In this document: in pieces, positions 1 to 9,078 of the stretch
How the letters are laid out: every line of letters begins with the position of its first letter
How positions within the stretch are numbered: the stretch's first letter is position 1
Source: Thermococcus sp.
Lineage (GTDB): Archaea; Methanobacteriota_B; Thermococci; Thermococcales; Thermococcaceae
NCBI RefSeq assembly: GCF_027063845.1
Contig: NZ_JAMOQU010000019.1
Coordinates: forward strand, 97,340 to 161,339
DNA length: 64,000 bases
Direction: 5' to 3'
The notes under the pieces: generated by a model
What the model was told of the DNA's origin: nothing
The model's database searches: none
What the model saw: only the letters and a program-made list of their open reading frames with translations
Position numbers and translations under genes: made by a program

Positions 1-162
1 ATATTTCCCTTGCCGAGTTCTATGACTTTGGCCTTAAAAATCTTTTGGCAAGTTTTTGGTTAATTTATTGATGAAAAAGCGAATTTTTTGACATTTTTTG
101 CTCAATACAAACCCCGAAATCTTTAAACGCCCTTGCACATTAGCGTCCTATCAGTGGGGAAA

Positions 163-717
163 ATGGAACCATTGAACTCGGGGGAAGTGCCCAAGGACGT
201 TAAGACAAAAAAGGTTCAGATAATCCATACCAAGCGCAGAATGCTCCAGCTCAAGCGCAAGGAGGAACTTAGCCACAACATCCGCTACATCTCAAAGGTC
301 CCCGTGAAGCTTGTAATGGACAGGGAGTTTCTGACCCTTCACCCGGAGGACTCCTTATCAAAGCTCGTCCAGAGCCTCAGGGGTGAGGAGAGCTCTGCGG
401 TGGTTGTTGACGATGAAGGTAAACTCCTCGGCTTCATCACGATGAAGGACCTCCTCCGCTTCTTCGAACCCCCGAGGAGGTACTCCATAGTGGGCATAAA
501 CCTGCTCAAAAAGTACTCCATAAACAACGCTTCCCGCGTGGAGGACATAATGGTTCGAAAGCCCATAACGATTCACGTCAATGAAAACCTCGGGCGGGCG
601 ATACGGATAATGCTCGAAACCGGAAAGCACCACCTCCCGGTGGTTGATGATAAAAACCGCGTTCACGGTATCCTGGAGGTCAAGGACATAATCCGTCTGA
701 TACGCATAGTGTCATAG
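163..717 (+). CDS. CBS-domain protein (tandem CBS)
   Basis: ORF with repeated CBS motifs (LVVDDEGKLLGFITMKDLL; HLPVVDDKNRVHGILEVKDIIRL). ATG at 163 preferred over 133 because a TATA-like TCTTTAAACG lies at ~119-128. Confidence 0.85.
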   Translation: MEPLNSGEVPKDVKTKKVQIIHTKRRMLQLKRKEELSHNIRYISKVPVKLVMDREFLTLHPEDSLSKLVQSLRGEESSAVVVDDEGKLLGFITMKDLLRFFEPPRRYSIVGINLLKKYSINNASRVEDIMVRKPITIHVNENLGRAIRIMLETGKHHLPVVDDKNRVHGILEVKDIIRLIRIVS

Positions 718-747
718 TAACGGCTGGAATCTAAAGCACCCACAGGG

Positions 748-1899
748 ATGATAATCATGGACGTGTTCCTGGAGCTGGCTCTAATACTAATCGTTGCGAA
801 GCTCTTCGGCTACCTCGCCGTTCGCCTCGGCTTTCCAGCGGCCCTCGGCCAGCTGATTGGCGGGATTCTAATCGGGCCGTCCATTCTGGGACTGGTCGGC
901 TTCGACGAGGCCGTGAAGCTCCTGGCTGACCTCGGCGTCGTCATGCTGCTCTTTCTGGCGGGCCTCGAAACGGACGTTGAGGAGTTCAAGCACGTCGGCA
1001 TTCCCGCCTTTATAATAGCGTCCCTCGGCGTTCTCATACCCTTCATCCTCGGCTACGTCGGGGCTCTGGCCTGGGGATATTCGAACATTGAGGCAATGTT
1101 CCTCGGTGGGGTTCTGACCGCCACGAGCGTTGGTCTCACCACGAGCATACTTATGGAGATGAAGAAGCTCCGCACGAGGGTCGGAACGACGATTTTAGCT
1201 GCTGCCGTCGTTGACGACGTCCTCGGCATCATCGTGCTCACGATACTCGTTGGAATAAACACCAGGGGGAGCGTCTACTTCAAGGACCTCCTCATAATCC
1301 TCGGCGAGGTCGTCCTTTACTTCGGCATTGGCCTTCTTATCGGCAATCCCGCCGTCAGGGAGGCTTTGAAGCTTTCGGAGAGAATCACTTTACCTGAGAC
1401 CGTTACGGCTTTTGCCATAGCGATAATGCTTATCTTCGCCTACCTCGCCGAGCAGTTCCAGATAGCGGGCATAACCGGTGCCTATCTGGCAGGTCTCCTC
1501 GTGGCGAGCACCGACGAGGCGAAGGAAGTTGACAGAAAGTTCATGACGATAGGCTACTCCCTCTTCATTCCAGTGTTCCTCGTGAGCATAGGCATAGAGA
1601 GCGACGTGCGGGTTTTAGCCCACGCTGGAACCTTTGCCCTAATCTACGCCATACTCGCGATAGTGAGCAAGGTGGTCGGATGCGGCTTCGGCGCCTTCGT
1701 CTCGAAGTTCAGGCCGATTGAGTCCCTTCAGGTGGGCGTTGGCATGATACCCCGCATGGAGGTGGCCCTCATCATGGCCAACGTGGCCCTCAACGAGGGC
1801 GTCTTCGACAGCGGGACGTTTTCCATACCGGTCACGATGGTTCTGGTGACGACGATAGTGACGCCGTTCCTCCTGAAGTGGGCATTCTCAAGGGAATAG
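748..1899 (+). CDS. Cation:proton antiporter (CPA2/KefB-like)
   Basis: Polytopic ORF with GQLIGGILIGPSILG and AAAVVDDVLGIIVL motifs of Na+/H+ exchangers. Confidence 0.9.
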   Translation: MIIMDVFLELALILIVAKLFGYLAVRLGFPAALGQLIGGILIGPSILGLVGFDEAVKLLADLGVVMLLFLAGLETDVEEFKHVGIPAFIIASLGVLIPFILGYVGALAWGYSNIEAMFLGGVLTATSVGLTTSILMEMKKLRTRVGTTILAAAVVDDVLGIIVLTILVGINTRGSVYFKDLLIILGEVVLYFGIGLLIGNPAVREALKLSERITLPETVTAFAIAIMLIFAYLAEQFQIAGITGAYLAGLLVASTDEAKEVDRKFMTIGYSLFIPVFLVSIGIESDVRVLAHAGTFALIYAILAIVSKVVGCGFGAFVSKFRPIESLQVGVGMIPRMEVALIMANVALNEGVFDSGTFSIPVTMVLVTTIVTPFLLKWAFSRE

Positions 1900-1909
1900 G
1901 GGCGGTAGC

Positions 1910-3034
1910 ATGGAGATACTCCTCCTGATAGCGGTAATGCTCGCGACGGCGAAGCTGATGGGGTATCTCTTCGAGAGACTGGGTCAGCCCGTTGTCCTCG
2001 GCCAGATATTCGGGGGCCTGCTGATTGGCATCTTCTTCGAAACTAACCCGGTGATAGGCCAGTTCGCCAACCTCGGCGTCCTCCTGCTTCTCTTCATGGC
2101 CGGTCTTGAGAGCGAGCTGGAGGAGTTCAAGCGCGTTGGAAAGCAGAGCGTCGTTGTTGCGAGCCTCGGCGTTCTGGTCGCTTTCCTCTTCGGCTTTGCC
2201 GTGGCTTACCTCTTCGTCCCCCTCCACGAGGCAATCCTCTACGGTGCGATGATGACACCGACGAGCGTGAGCATAACGGTAAAGGTGCTCATGGAGATGA
2301 GGAAGCTCAACACGCGCGAGGGGACGACGATTTTAGCGGCTGCGGTCGTGGATGACGTCCTCGGAATCCTCGTTCTCACCGTGGCGATTTCGATGATAAA
2401 GGGAGGCGAGGTCAACTACGCGAGCCTCGCCGAGGTCGTTCTCTCGGTCTCTCTACTCCTCTTCTTCTTCCTCTACTTCGGGCCCGGCCTCGCGGACAGG
2501 GTCTTTCGCATTCTCTCAAGGATTGACCTGCCCGAGAGCGAGACGGCCTTTGCCCTCGTTTTCCTCATAGTCTTCGCCTTCCTCGCCGAGCACCTGAACC
2601 TCGCCTCGATTCTCGGTGCCTATCTGACGGGCCTCGCCCTCGGCCAGAGCTCCAAGAAGAAGACGATAATGGACCACATGAACGTCCTCGGCTATTCCCT
2701 CTTCATCCCGCTCTTCTTTGTCGAGGTCGGGATGAGGATAGAGCTGGACTACATCCTCCACGCGGGCCTCTTCGCGGTCCTCTACACCATTGCCTCCATA
2801 GTGAGCAAAATAGTCGGCTGCGGCCTTGGCGCCAAGCTGGCCGGCTTTGACTGGGGTGCCTCCCTCAGGATAGGCGTCGGAATGATTCCGAGGATGGGTG
2901 TTGAACTGGCGATGCTGGCCGTTGCCATGGGGAGCGGAATAATAGGCCCCGACGCCCTGACCGTGGCGATTCTCATGGTGTTCGTTACGACTGTGATAAC
3001 ACCGCCCCTGCTCAAGTGGCTCTATTCGAGGTAG
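1910..3034 (+). CDS. Cation:proton antiporter (CPA2 family), paralogue of upstream gene
   Basis: Same motifs (GQIFGGLLIGIFF, AAAVVDDVLGILVL); tandem with the preceding gene. Confidence 0.9.
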   Translation: MEILLLIAVMLATAKLMGYLFERLGQPVVLGQIFGGLLIGIFFETNPVIGQFANLGVLLLLFMAGLESELEEFKRVGKQSVVVASLGVLVAFLFGFAVAYLFVPLHEAILYGAMMTPTSVSITVKVLMEMRKLNTREGTTILAAAVVDDVLGILVLTVAISMIKGGEVNYASLAEVVLSVSLLLFFFLYFGPGLADRVFRILSRIDLPESETAFALVFLIVFAFLAEHLNLASILGAYLTGLALGQSSKKKTIMDHMNVLGYSLFIPLFFVEVGMRIELDYILHAGLFAVLYTIASIVSKIVGCGLGAKLAGFDWGASLRIGVGMIPRMGVELAMLAVAMGSGIIGPDALTVAILMVFVTTVITPPLLKWLYSR

Positions 3035-3035
3035 C

Positions 3036-3084
3036 TCCGCCAACCGAGTGTTCATCACGACTCAGCCAGTGCCGGTTTCGTCAT
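3036..3084 (-). ncRNA. Candidate C/D box sRNA (2'-O-methylation guide)
   Basis: Minus strand: C ATGACGA - 12-nt AACCGGCACTGG - D' CTGA - GTC - C' GTGATGA - 12-nt ACACTCGGTTGG - D-like CGGA; flanking AGC/GCT stem potential; TATA-like TTTAAA ~28 bp upstream. Confidence 0.7.
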
Positions 3085-3107
3085 CGCTCGCCCTGGGTTG
3101 GCATAGG

Positions 3108-3116
3108 TTTTTAAAT
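3108..3116. promoter_or_regulatory. TATA-like element possibly serving both marC-like gene (+) and C/D sRNA (-)
   Basis: TTTTTAAAT; ~25 bp to ATG 3137 on + and ~25-28 bp to the sRNA 5' end on -. Confidence 0.5.
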
Positions 3117-3136
3117 TGCTTTCCCCAGCTTCCAGC

Positions 3137-3751
3137 ATGAGCGAGCTCTCAACGATACTCAGCTCGGCACTGCTGATGCTCATCATGATTGACCCGAGCG
3201 ACAAGATACTCCTCGTTAGCTTCCTGCGCGAGGATTTTCACATAGAGGACATAAAGGCCCTAATCGTGAGAGCCAACCTGATAGGCTTCCTTCTCCTGGC
3301 GAGCTTCGCGGTGGCAGGTCAGATAATCCTCCAGGAGATTTTTCACATCGACATAAACGCCCTGAAGGTTGCCGGGGGCTTCGTTCTCTTCAAAATTGGT
3401 CTCGAGGCTTTAGAAGGCGGTGGAATGTTCACGCTGAAGAGGGAACGCGATATTCTGGCTTTGGCCGCCGTCCCCGTCGCGATGCCCCTCATAGCTGGCC
3501 CCGCCGCTATAACCGCGGTAATAACCCTCACAGCAGAATACGGCTATCTCGTCTCGCTCTCCGCAACGGCCATAGCGATTGCAGTCGTTGCGCTCTCGAT
3601 GTTCGTGGCGCTCTACATGATGAAGTCCGTCAACAAAACCTTCCTGAGCGTTACTATCAGGATAATCGGTCTCTTCATAATGGCCATTGGGGCTCAGATG
3701 ATGGTCGAGGGCGTCGTTGGGATATACCTCCTCATGACATCTTCTGGATAA
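3137..3751 (+). CDS. MarC family integral membrane protein
   Basis: Six-TM-like ORF with [27 protein letters not shown] and [19 protein letters not shown] motifs. Confidence 0.85.
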   Translation: MSELSTILSSALLMLIMIDPSDKILLVSFLREDFHIEDIKALIVRANLIGFLLLASFAVAGQIILQEIFHIDINALKVAGGFVLFKIGLEALEGGGMFTLKRERDILALAAVPVAMPLIAGPAAITAVITLTAEYGYLVSLSATAIAIAVVALSMFVALYMMKSVNKTFLSVTIRIIGLFIMAIGAQMMVEGVVGIYLLMTSSG

Positions 3752-3815
3752 ACGTCAAACTTTGTCGGGATAACCTTTTAACTCCTCCCTTCCCTCTTCC
3801 GAAAAGGTGAGAGGG

Positions 3816-5123
3816 ATGAAGGTTGAGCGCGTTAAGGGGACGAGGGACTTTTTACCGGAGGAGATGGCGAAGAGGAGATGGGTCTTCGAGAGGATTCGCG
3901 AGGTCTTCGAGCGCTATAACTTTCACGAGGTTCTCACGCCAACTTTCGAATACACTGAGCTCTTCAAGCTCAGGAGCGGTGAGGAAGTTGTAAAACAGCT
4001 CTACGCCTTCCTCGACAAGGGCGGGAGGGACATCTCGCTCCGCCCGGATATGACTTCGAGCGTCGCGAGGCTCTACGTTTCAGCCTTCCAAACGGCTCCG
4101 AAGCCCATCAAGTGGTACTACATCGCCAACATGTTCCGCTACGAGGAACCGCAGAGCGGTCGCTACCGCGAGTTCTGGCAGGCGGGCGTTGAGCTCATCG
4201 GGAGCGATAAGGTTGAGGCCGACGCCGAGGTTATAGCGCTCTTCACCGAGAGCTACCTCGCCACAGGCCTTGAGGACTTCACGGTGAACATCGGCGACCG
4301 CGTTCTGCTCGACGAGTTCGCCAAGATGCTCGGCGTCAAAGACGATATCGGGCTCATGAGGCTCATAGACAAGAAGGACAAGCTTACCCAAGAGGAGTTC
4401 GTCAAAGCTTTGAAAGACTTCGGGCTGAGCGATGAAGGAGTCGAGAAGGTTCTCTCGCTGATTGAAATTAAGGGCGAGTCAAATGAAGTCCTCCCAAAGG
4501 CCGAGGAGCTCTTCACGAGTGAGAAAGCCAAAGCCGAGATAAGGCGCCTCTACGAGCTGGTTGACCTGCTCGACGCCTATGGAGTCTCGAAATGGATTAG
4601 GATTGACCTCGGAATAGCGCGCGGTTTTGACTACTACACGAGCGTGGTTTTTGAGGCGATAGCGCCGAACGACCTCGGAATCGGCTCGATTGGCGGTGGT
4701 GGCCGTTACGACAACCTCATCGAGGTCTTCGGTGGCAAGCCTACGCCAGCGACGGGTTTCGCAATAGGCATAGAGAGGCTCATCCCGATACTCGAGTGGA
4801 AGGGCCTTATACCCGAAATCAGGCTCAGGCCCGACGTTTACGTGATTCCCATCGGAAAGGATGTTGAGCTCAGAAAGACGGCCATCGAGGTGGTATCTGC
4901 CCTCAGAAGGGCGGGCGTTAAGGCCGACGTCGAGCTTACTGGGAGGAAGCTGAGGAAGGCCCTCGACCATGCTGGCAGGCTCAACGTGCCGTACGTGGTT
5001 CTCATCGGGAAGAGGGATCTCGAGAACGGCAACGTCACGATAAGGGACATGGAAACGGGCGAGCAGAGGGTCGTGAAGAAAGAAGACGTTGTGAAGGAGC
5101 TCTTGGAAGCTCTGGGGCTTTAG
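3816..5123 (+). CDS. hisS: Histidyl-tRNA synthetase
   Basis: Class II aaRS: GTRDFLPEEM, RPDMTSSVAR, MFRYEEPQSGRYREFWQAGVE, GIARGFDYYTSVVFE, TGFAIGIERL. Confidence 0.97.
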   Translation: MKVERVKGTRDFLPEEMAKRRWVFERIREVFERYNFHEVLTPTFEYTELFKLRSGEEVVKQLYAFLDKGGRDISLRPDMTSSVARLYVSAFQTAPKPIKWYYIANMFRYEEPQSGRYREFWQAGVELIGSDKVEADAEVIALFTESYLATGLEDFTVNIGDRVLLDEFAKMLGVKDDIGLMRLIDKKDKLTQEEFVKALKDFGLSDEGVEKVLSLIEIKGESNEVLPKAEELFTSEKAKAEIRRLYELVDLLDAYGVSKWIRIDLGIARGFDYYTSVVFEAIAPNDLGIGSIGGGGRYDNLIEVFGGKPTPATGFAIGIERLIPILEWKGLIPEIRLRPDVYVIPIGKDVELRKTAIEVVSALRRAGVKADVELTGRKLRKALDHAGRLNVPYVVLIGKRDLENGNVTIRDMETGEQRVVKKEDVVKELLEALGL

Positions 5124-5209
5124 AATTTTTGGCCAATTGTTCTTTTCATTGCACCGTAACTTTTAAACCTGGTTTTGTGAATTACTGGAGTGTTATGTTA
5201 TCATGTTAG

Positions 5210-7078
5210 TTGGTGGAGAAAATGGACAAGCTTGACCCCAAGATGGAAGGGCTCTTAGACATATTAAAACAGGCTGAAATGGGAAAACTTGTTTTGCCTC
5301 AGTTTCAGAGAGACTTCGTGTGGTCAAGGCAGGATATCGAGGATTTGTTGGTATCTTTGCTTAATGGGTACTTTGTTGGCACATTTCTTTTCCTCAGAAC
5401 AGACCCTACAAAACCTCCATTCAAATGGAGACCAATTCAAGGTGTCCGTCTGCCAGTTGATAGGGAGGGTAACTATATTGCGGAGCCTGAGGCTATGATT
5501 CTTGATGGCCAGCAAAGGATAACGTCACTGCACTATGTTTTTTATGCACCTCCAAAAGATGTTGTCACACCAAAGTACACCACTAGGCGATACCTCTTTT
5601 CTTCTTGAGGCTTGAGGAGTTAGAGAATGGTAATGTTGAAGAAGCCGTGTTTAGCGTAAATGAGGACGATGCCGAGAGACACAAGTACTTTGACAAAGCT
5701 TATCAGTTTGAGAAAAGGATAGTGCCGTTCACGGAGTTATCCAGCAAGGAAAAGTGGAAGGCTTGGAAGGATGGGTTTGTTGATTACCATATTGGAAAAT
5801 ATTCCGATGAATTAAAAGATAGAAATGTTGGATTTGATGAAGGGTGGAAACTAGTCCAGGAGTATAGAAGGTCACTGGAAGAAAAAATTAATGTGTGGGA
5901 GAAGTACATTAACAACCTCTTGGACTTTAAAGTCCCAGTCTTGTACTTGCCAAAAATTGGGCCAGATGACAAACAAAAACTTAGTGAAGTATGCACAATT
6001 TTTGAGAAAATGAACAGTACGGGGGTCCGGTTGTCGGTCTTTGATTTACTAACGGCCAGACTCTACAAGGAGGGTATTGACCTTCATCAGATGTGGCAGG
6101 ATACCCTTGATGTATTTGGTAACATCAAGAAATTATCTGAGGACAATCCAGACCTCTTCAAAGTGTTGCTACTCAGGGCACTGGGGCTTATGAGAGTGCT
6201 CAGGGATAAAGATAAGGGTGAGAAGGAGATTAGCGATGTTAAAAACAGGTCTTTGATTAATCTGTCACCAGTTGGTTTCGAGGAAGATTGGTGGATTATG
6301 GCAAAGTATTTTGACAGAGCCATTGAGAGTTATGAGCACCAATCAAGATGGGTTTGGAGCATTCTTGCCAAAGTGGGTTCCATACAAACCCATACTTCCA
6401 GTATTGGCGACACTTCTTTACTATGTGGAAGGCACTAAGGAGCTATCCCCCACAGAAAAGAGCAGGGCATATACCCTGATAAGACAGTGGTACTGGAGTT
6501 CGGTGTTCACCGAGAGGTATAGCAGTGCGGTTGAATCCAAGTCTCTGAGCGACACATTGGAACTAATAGAAGCCTTCAAGAACTCCGAGTCTGTGCCTTC
6601 AATGGTTGCCGACGCGAGGACCAAGATTACATCCCTAAACTTTTATACTGTCTCTCGGAGTGGGAGTGCAGTTTACAGGGGCATAATGAACTTGATAGCT
6701 CTGAATCATGCGAGGGATTTCCTTCAGGTTGATGCTATTGAGTTCCACAATCTGGAAGACCATCATATATTTCCCCAAGCCTTTCTGAGGAGGCAGGGAT
6801 TTGGAAACAAAGATAAGTCGAAAATTAACACTATACTTAATAGGACGCTTATCACTGATGAGACCAACAGAAAAATCTCAGCGACGTCTCCCAGGGAATA
6901 TCTCAAATGGATTCCAGGAGATGTGGAGGAAGTTTTAAGGCCACACTTCATTGACTCGGAATGCATTGAGGCTATGAAGGAGAACAATTATGAAAGGTTT
7001 TTGAAAAGACGAAATGAGCTTATACTTAACAGAATCAAAGAGCTCATAGGTCAGCCTCAGCCCAAAAACTCAGTTTGA
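5210..7078 (+). pseudogene. DUF262/DUF1524 (GmrSD-like) protein split into three ORFs by two frameshifts
   Basis: ORFs 5210-5608, 5605-6438, 6272-7078 in frames 2-1-2: LPQFQRDFVW and ILDGQQRITSLHYVF (DUF262), then DHHIFPQAFLRR (DUF1524/HNH-like). Region visibly more AT-rich than its neighbours. Confidence 0.8.
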
Positions 7079-7205
7079 CGCCAATGTTATCTGTGTCCTT
7101 GGTATTTAGCTTGAACTCCTTTGCCTTCCTCTTCATCCTCCACTCCTCAAGCCTTCGGACGAAAGGAGGGCGGGCGCGCCACATTTGGGGTATCCAAAGC
7201 CTCAT
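7044..7205 (-). CDS. Possible 53-aa ORF or gene remnant, just downstream of the PLD gene
   Basis: Manual translation MRLWIPQMWRARPPFVRRLEEWRMKRKAKEFKLNTKDTDNIGVKLSFWAEADL*; starts 4 nt after PLD stop; 3' end overlaps the DUF262 gene. Confidence 0.3.
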   Translation of the reverse strand: MRLWIPQMWRARPPFVRRLEEWRMKRKAKEFKLNTKDTDNIGVKLSFWAEADL

Positions 7206-7208
7206 TCT

Positions 7209-7985
7209 CTAAAACCCCCTTCTAATCTCGTTGAAGTAATTCAAGAGAACATCCGCCATTTCCCTGGACTCGATTCTAACGCTGACCTCGTGGTTCCAGT
7301 CGAGAGCGGCTTCGCTCCAGTTGTGGCTCCCAATGTACACGATTCTGCCGTCTATAATGACCATCTTCGTGTGAAGGGTCGTTGACGGCGAATCGAAAAC
7401 TACATCGACGCCGTTGGAGCGCAGGTAGTTGTAAGCGGCCCTGTTGTCATCTATGCTGTTTTCAAGCACAACGTGAACGCTCACACCCCTCCTTCTGGCC
7501 TCAACGAGGGCCCTGATTAGGTCGTTGGCGTGGTCGTAGCTGTCCGCGGGGTCGTACTTCATGAGGAACATTGTTACGTAAATGCTCTTCTTGGCGCTTT
7601 TCAAGTCGTTTATTAGTCGCATGTAGTACTCTCCATCGATTAGCAGTTCTGGTTGGGAGAAGTTTTCTTTTGTCCCTTCTTGACCCTTCGTAATGCACTC
7701 CCTGTATTTCTCGGCAAGTTCGATTAGGTTCTCGCGGGTCTGATTCAGCGTTGCGTTCAGGAGGGACAGCTCTTCTGTGCAGCGGGTAAGGTTTTCTCTC
7801 AGCTCGGCCTCTGCACTTTTGTTTTCTACAATAACCGTCTTCGTAATAGTGATTGTTTTTGTGAAAGTTTCTGTTTTCTCCACTGTCACCGTTTTTGTCT
7901 TATCTCCTGTTTCCTGGCCGAGGCATCCTGCGGTGAGAATGACCGCAATGATTATGAACACCAGCACAGAGTTTTTTGGTCTCAT
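7209..7985 (-). CDS. Phospholipase D-like (Nuc-type) lipoprotein
   Basis: Lipobox-like LTAGCLG; single HKD motif HTKMVIIDG and YIGSHNWSEAAL. Confidence 0.88.
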   Translation of the reverse strand: MRPKNSVLVFIIIAVILTAGCLGQETGDKTKTVTVEKTETFTKTITITKTVIVENKSAEAELRENLTRCTEELSLLNATLNQTRENLIELAEKYRECITKGQEGTKENFSQPELLIDGEYYMRLINDLKSAKKSIYVTMFLMKYDPADSYDHANDLIRALVEARRRGVSVHVVLENSIDDNRAAYNYLRSNGVDVVFDSPSTTLHTKMVIIDGRIVYIGSHNWSEAALDWNHEVSVRIESREMADVLLNYFNEIRRGF

Positions 7986-8007
7986 AGAGCATCAGTTCCC
8001 CGTGACA

Positions 8008-8014
8008 TTTAAAT
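8008..8014. promoter_or_regulatory. TATA-like element between PLD gene (-) and C/D sRNA (+)
   Basis: TTTAAAT; ~26 bp from PLD start codon on - and ~30 bp from C box on +. Confidence 0.5.
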
Positions 8015-8043
8015 TACTTATGGGTGAATTGTTGTTGTTTGGG

Positions 8044-8092
8044 ATGATGAGTCTGGAGCCCCCTGATTGGTGACGACGTTTCGCGGGGCTGA
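8044..8092 (+). ncRNA. Candidate C/D box sRNA (2'-O-methylation guide)
   Basis: C ATGATGA - 12-nt GTCTGGAGCCCC - D' CTGA - TTG - C' GTGACGA - 12-nt CGTTTCGCGGGG - D CTGA. Confidence 0.85.
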
Positions 8093-8098
8093 CCGGTC

Positions 8099-8350
8099 AT
8101 GAAGAGACGTATCTGCCGCGAGTACATCGAGGAGATTGAGAGGCTTGAGCGCTCTATCCGCGAGCTTGAGGAGGAGATAATAGAGCTGAGGATGCAGTTG
8201 AAGCTCAAGGTCGACGAGGTCAACAGGCTTGCCATCGAGAACGCGAGCCTAAGGCACAAGCTTGAGATGCAAAAGAAGACTTACCAGCGCATGGTCGAAC
8301 TGCTGAAGAAAATGAAGTTCCCTATAATCCTCCTTCCAGATGATGAGTGA
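8099..8350 (+). CDS. Small coiled-coil protein
   Basis: 83 aa, heptad-rich (EEIERLERSIRELEEEIIELRMQLKLKVDEVNRL). Confidence 0.6.
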   Translation: MKRRICREYIEEIERLERSIRELEEEIIELRMQLKLKVDEVNRLAIENASLRHKLEMQKKTYQRMVELLKKMKFPIILLPDDE

Positions 8351-8645
8351 TTCGGATGTAGTCTTGTACTCTTGTATGTATTTGTGTATTATTGTAGTTT
8401 TGCTATGTCCCTTAGTACTTTATTGTGTTTTTTCCAATGTAACTAGCTGAGCTCGGATTGCCCCTACTCCGAATGTTAGAGATTATCTAAATTACTATTA
8501 AAAATCTTGGATGTTATATAACCCACAAAGTTTAAATAGAACTTCGACGTTACTCTGTTTTGTATAACCAGGTTGTGCTACAATCTGTTCTCTAAAATAC
8601 AGCTCTCAAATACGGCTTGCAATCTTTCCTGTTGGGGGTTGGGGC

Positions 8646-8918
8646 ATGAGGCGTTCGAGAGTTGAAATTATTGCTGATATCCTAGAGTCAGCCAACGGTA
8701 AGGGTGCGACAAAGACCCAGATAGTTTACCGAGCGAATCTGAACTTCAAACTGGCCACGAACTACATACGGTACCTCCTCCAAAAGGGGTACCTTATTGA
8801 AGCCATAGAAGGTAACCGGCGGATATACAGGGTCACGGACAAGGGAAGAACGTTTTTACGCAGTTTCTCAACGATTTACCGTGAACTAGGTGATTTTGAT
8901 TCCTTCGATGGCTTTTGA
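8646..8918 (+). CDS. Winged-helix transcriptional regulator (archaeal HTH type)
   Basis: 90 aa; RSRVEIIADILESANGKGATKTQIVYRANLNFKLATNYIRYLLQKGYLI. Confidence 0.85.
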   Translation: MRRSRVEIIADILESANGKGATKTQIVYRANLNFKLATNYIRYLLQKGYLIEAIEGNRRIYRVTDKGRTFLRSFSTIYRELGDFDSFDGF

Positions 8919-9078
8919 TTTCTTCCAATGTCTCTGAACTTTGGGTCCTTTCGTTTTCTTTTCCGGAACAAAGTTACGGATTTCATGTCAGAACGTTCTG
9001 TTCTAAACTCATTTTCTTGGAGCTTATAAACCTGAAAAATAACATATAGTACGGGCATGTTGCCCGGAGGTGCATGGA

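Noticed and set aside
5591-5612. Possible programmed -1 frameshift in the DUF262 gene
   Set aside because: CTC TTT TCT TCT TGA is not a canonical X XXY YYZ slippery site, and a second, opposite shift occurs downstream; mutation or sequence error is simpler
8337-8460. ATGATGA followed by distant CTGA as a third C/D sRNA
   Set aside because: No D'/C' pair and a box spacing of ~100 nt; not C/D-like
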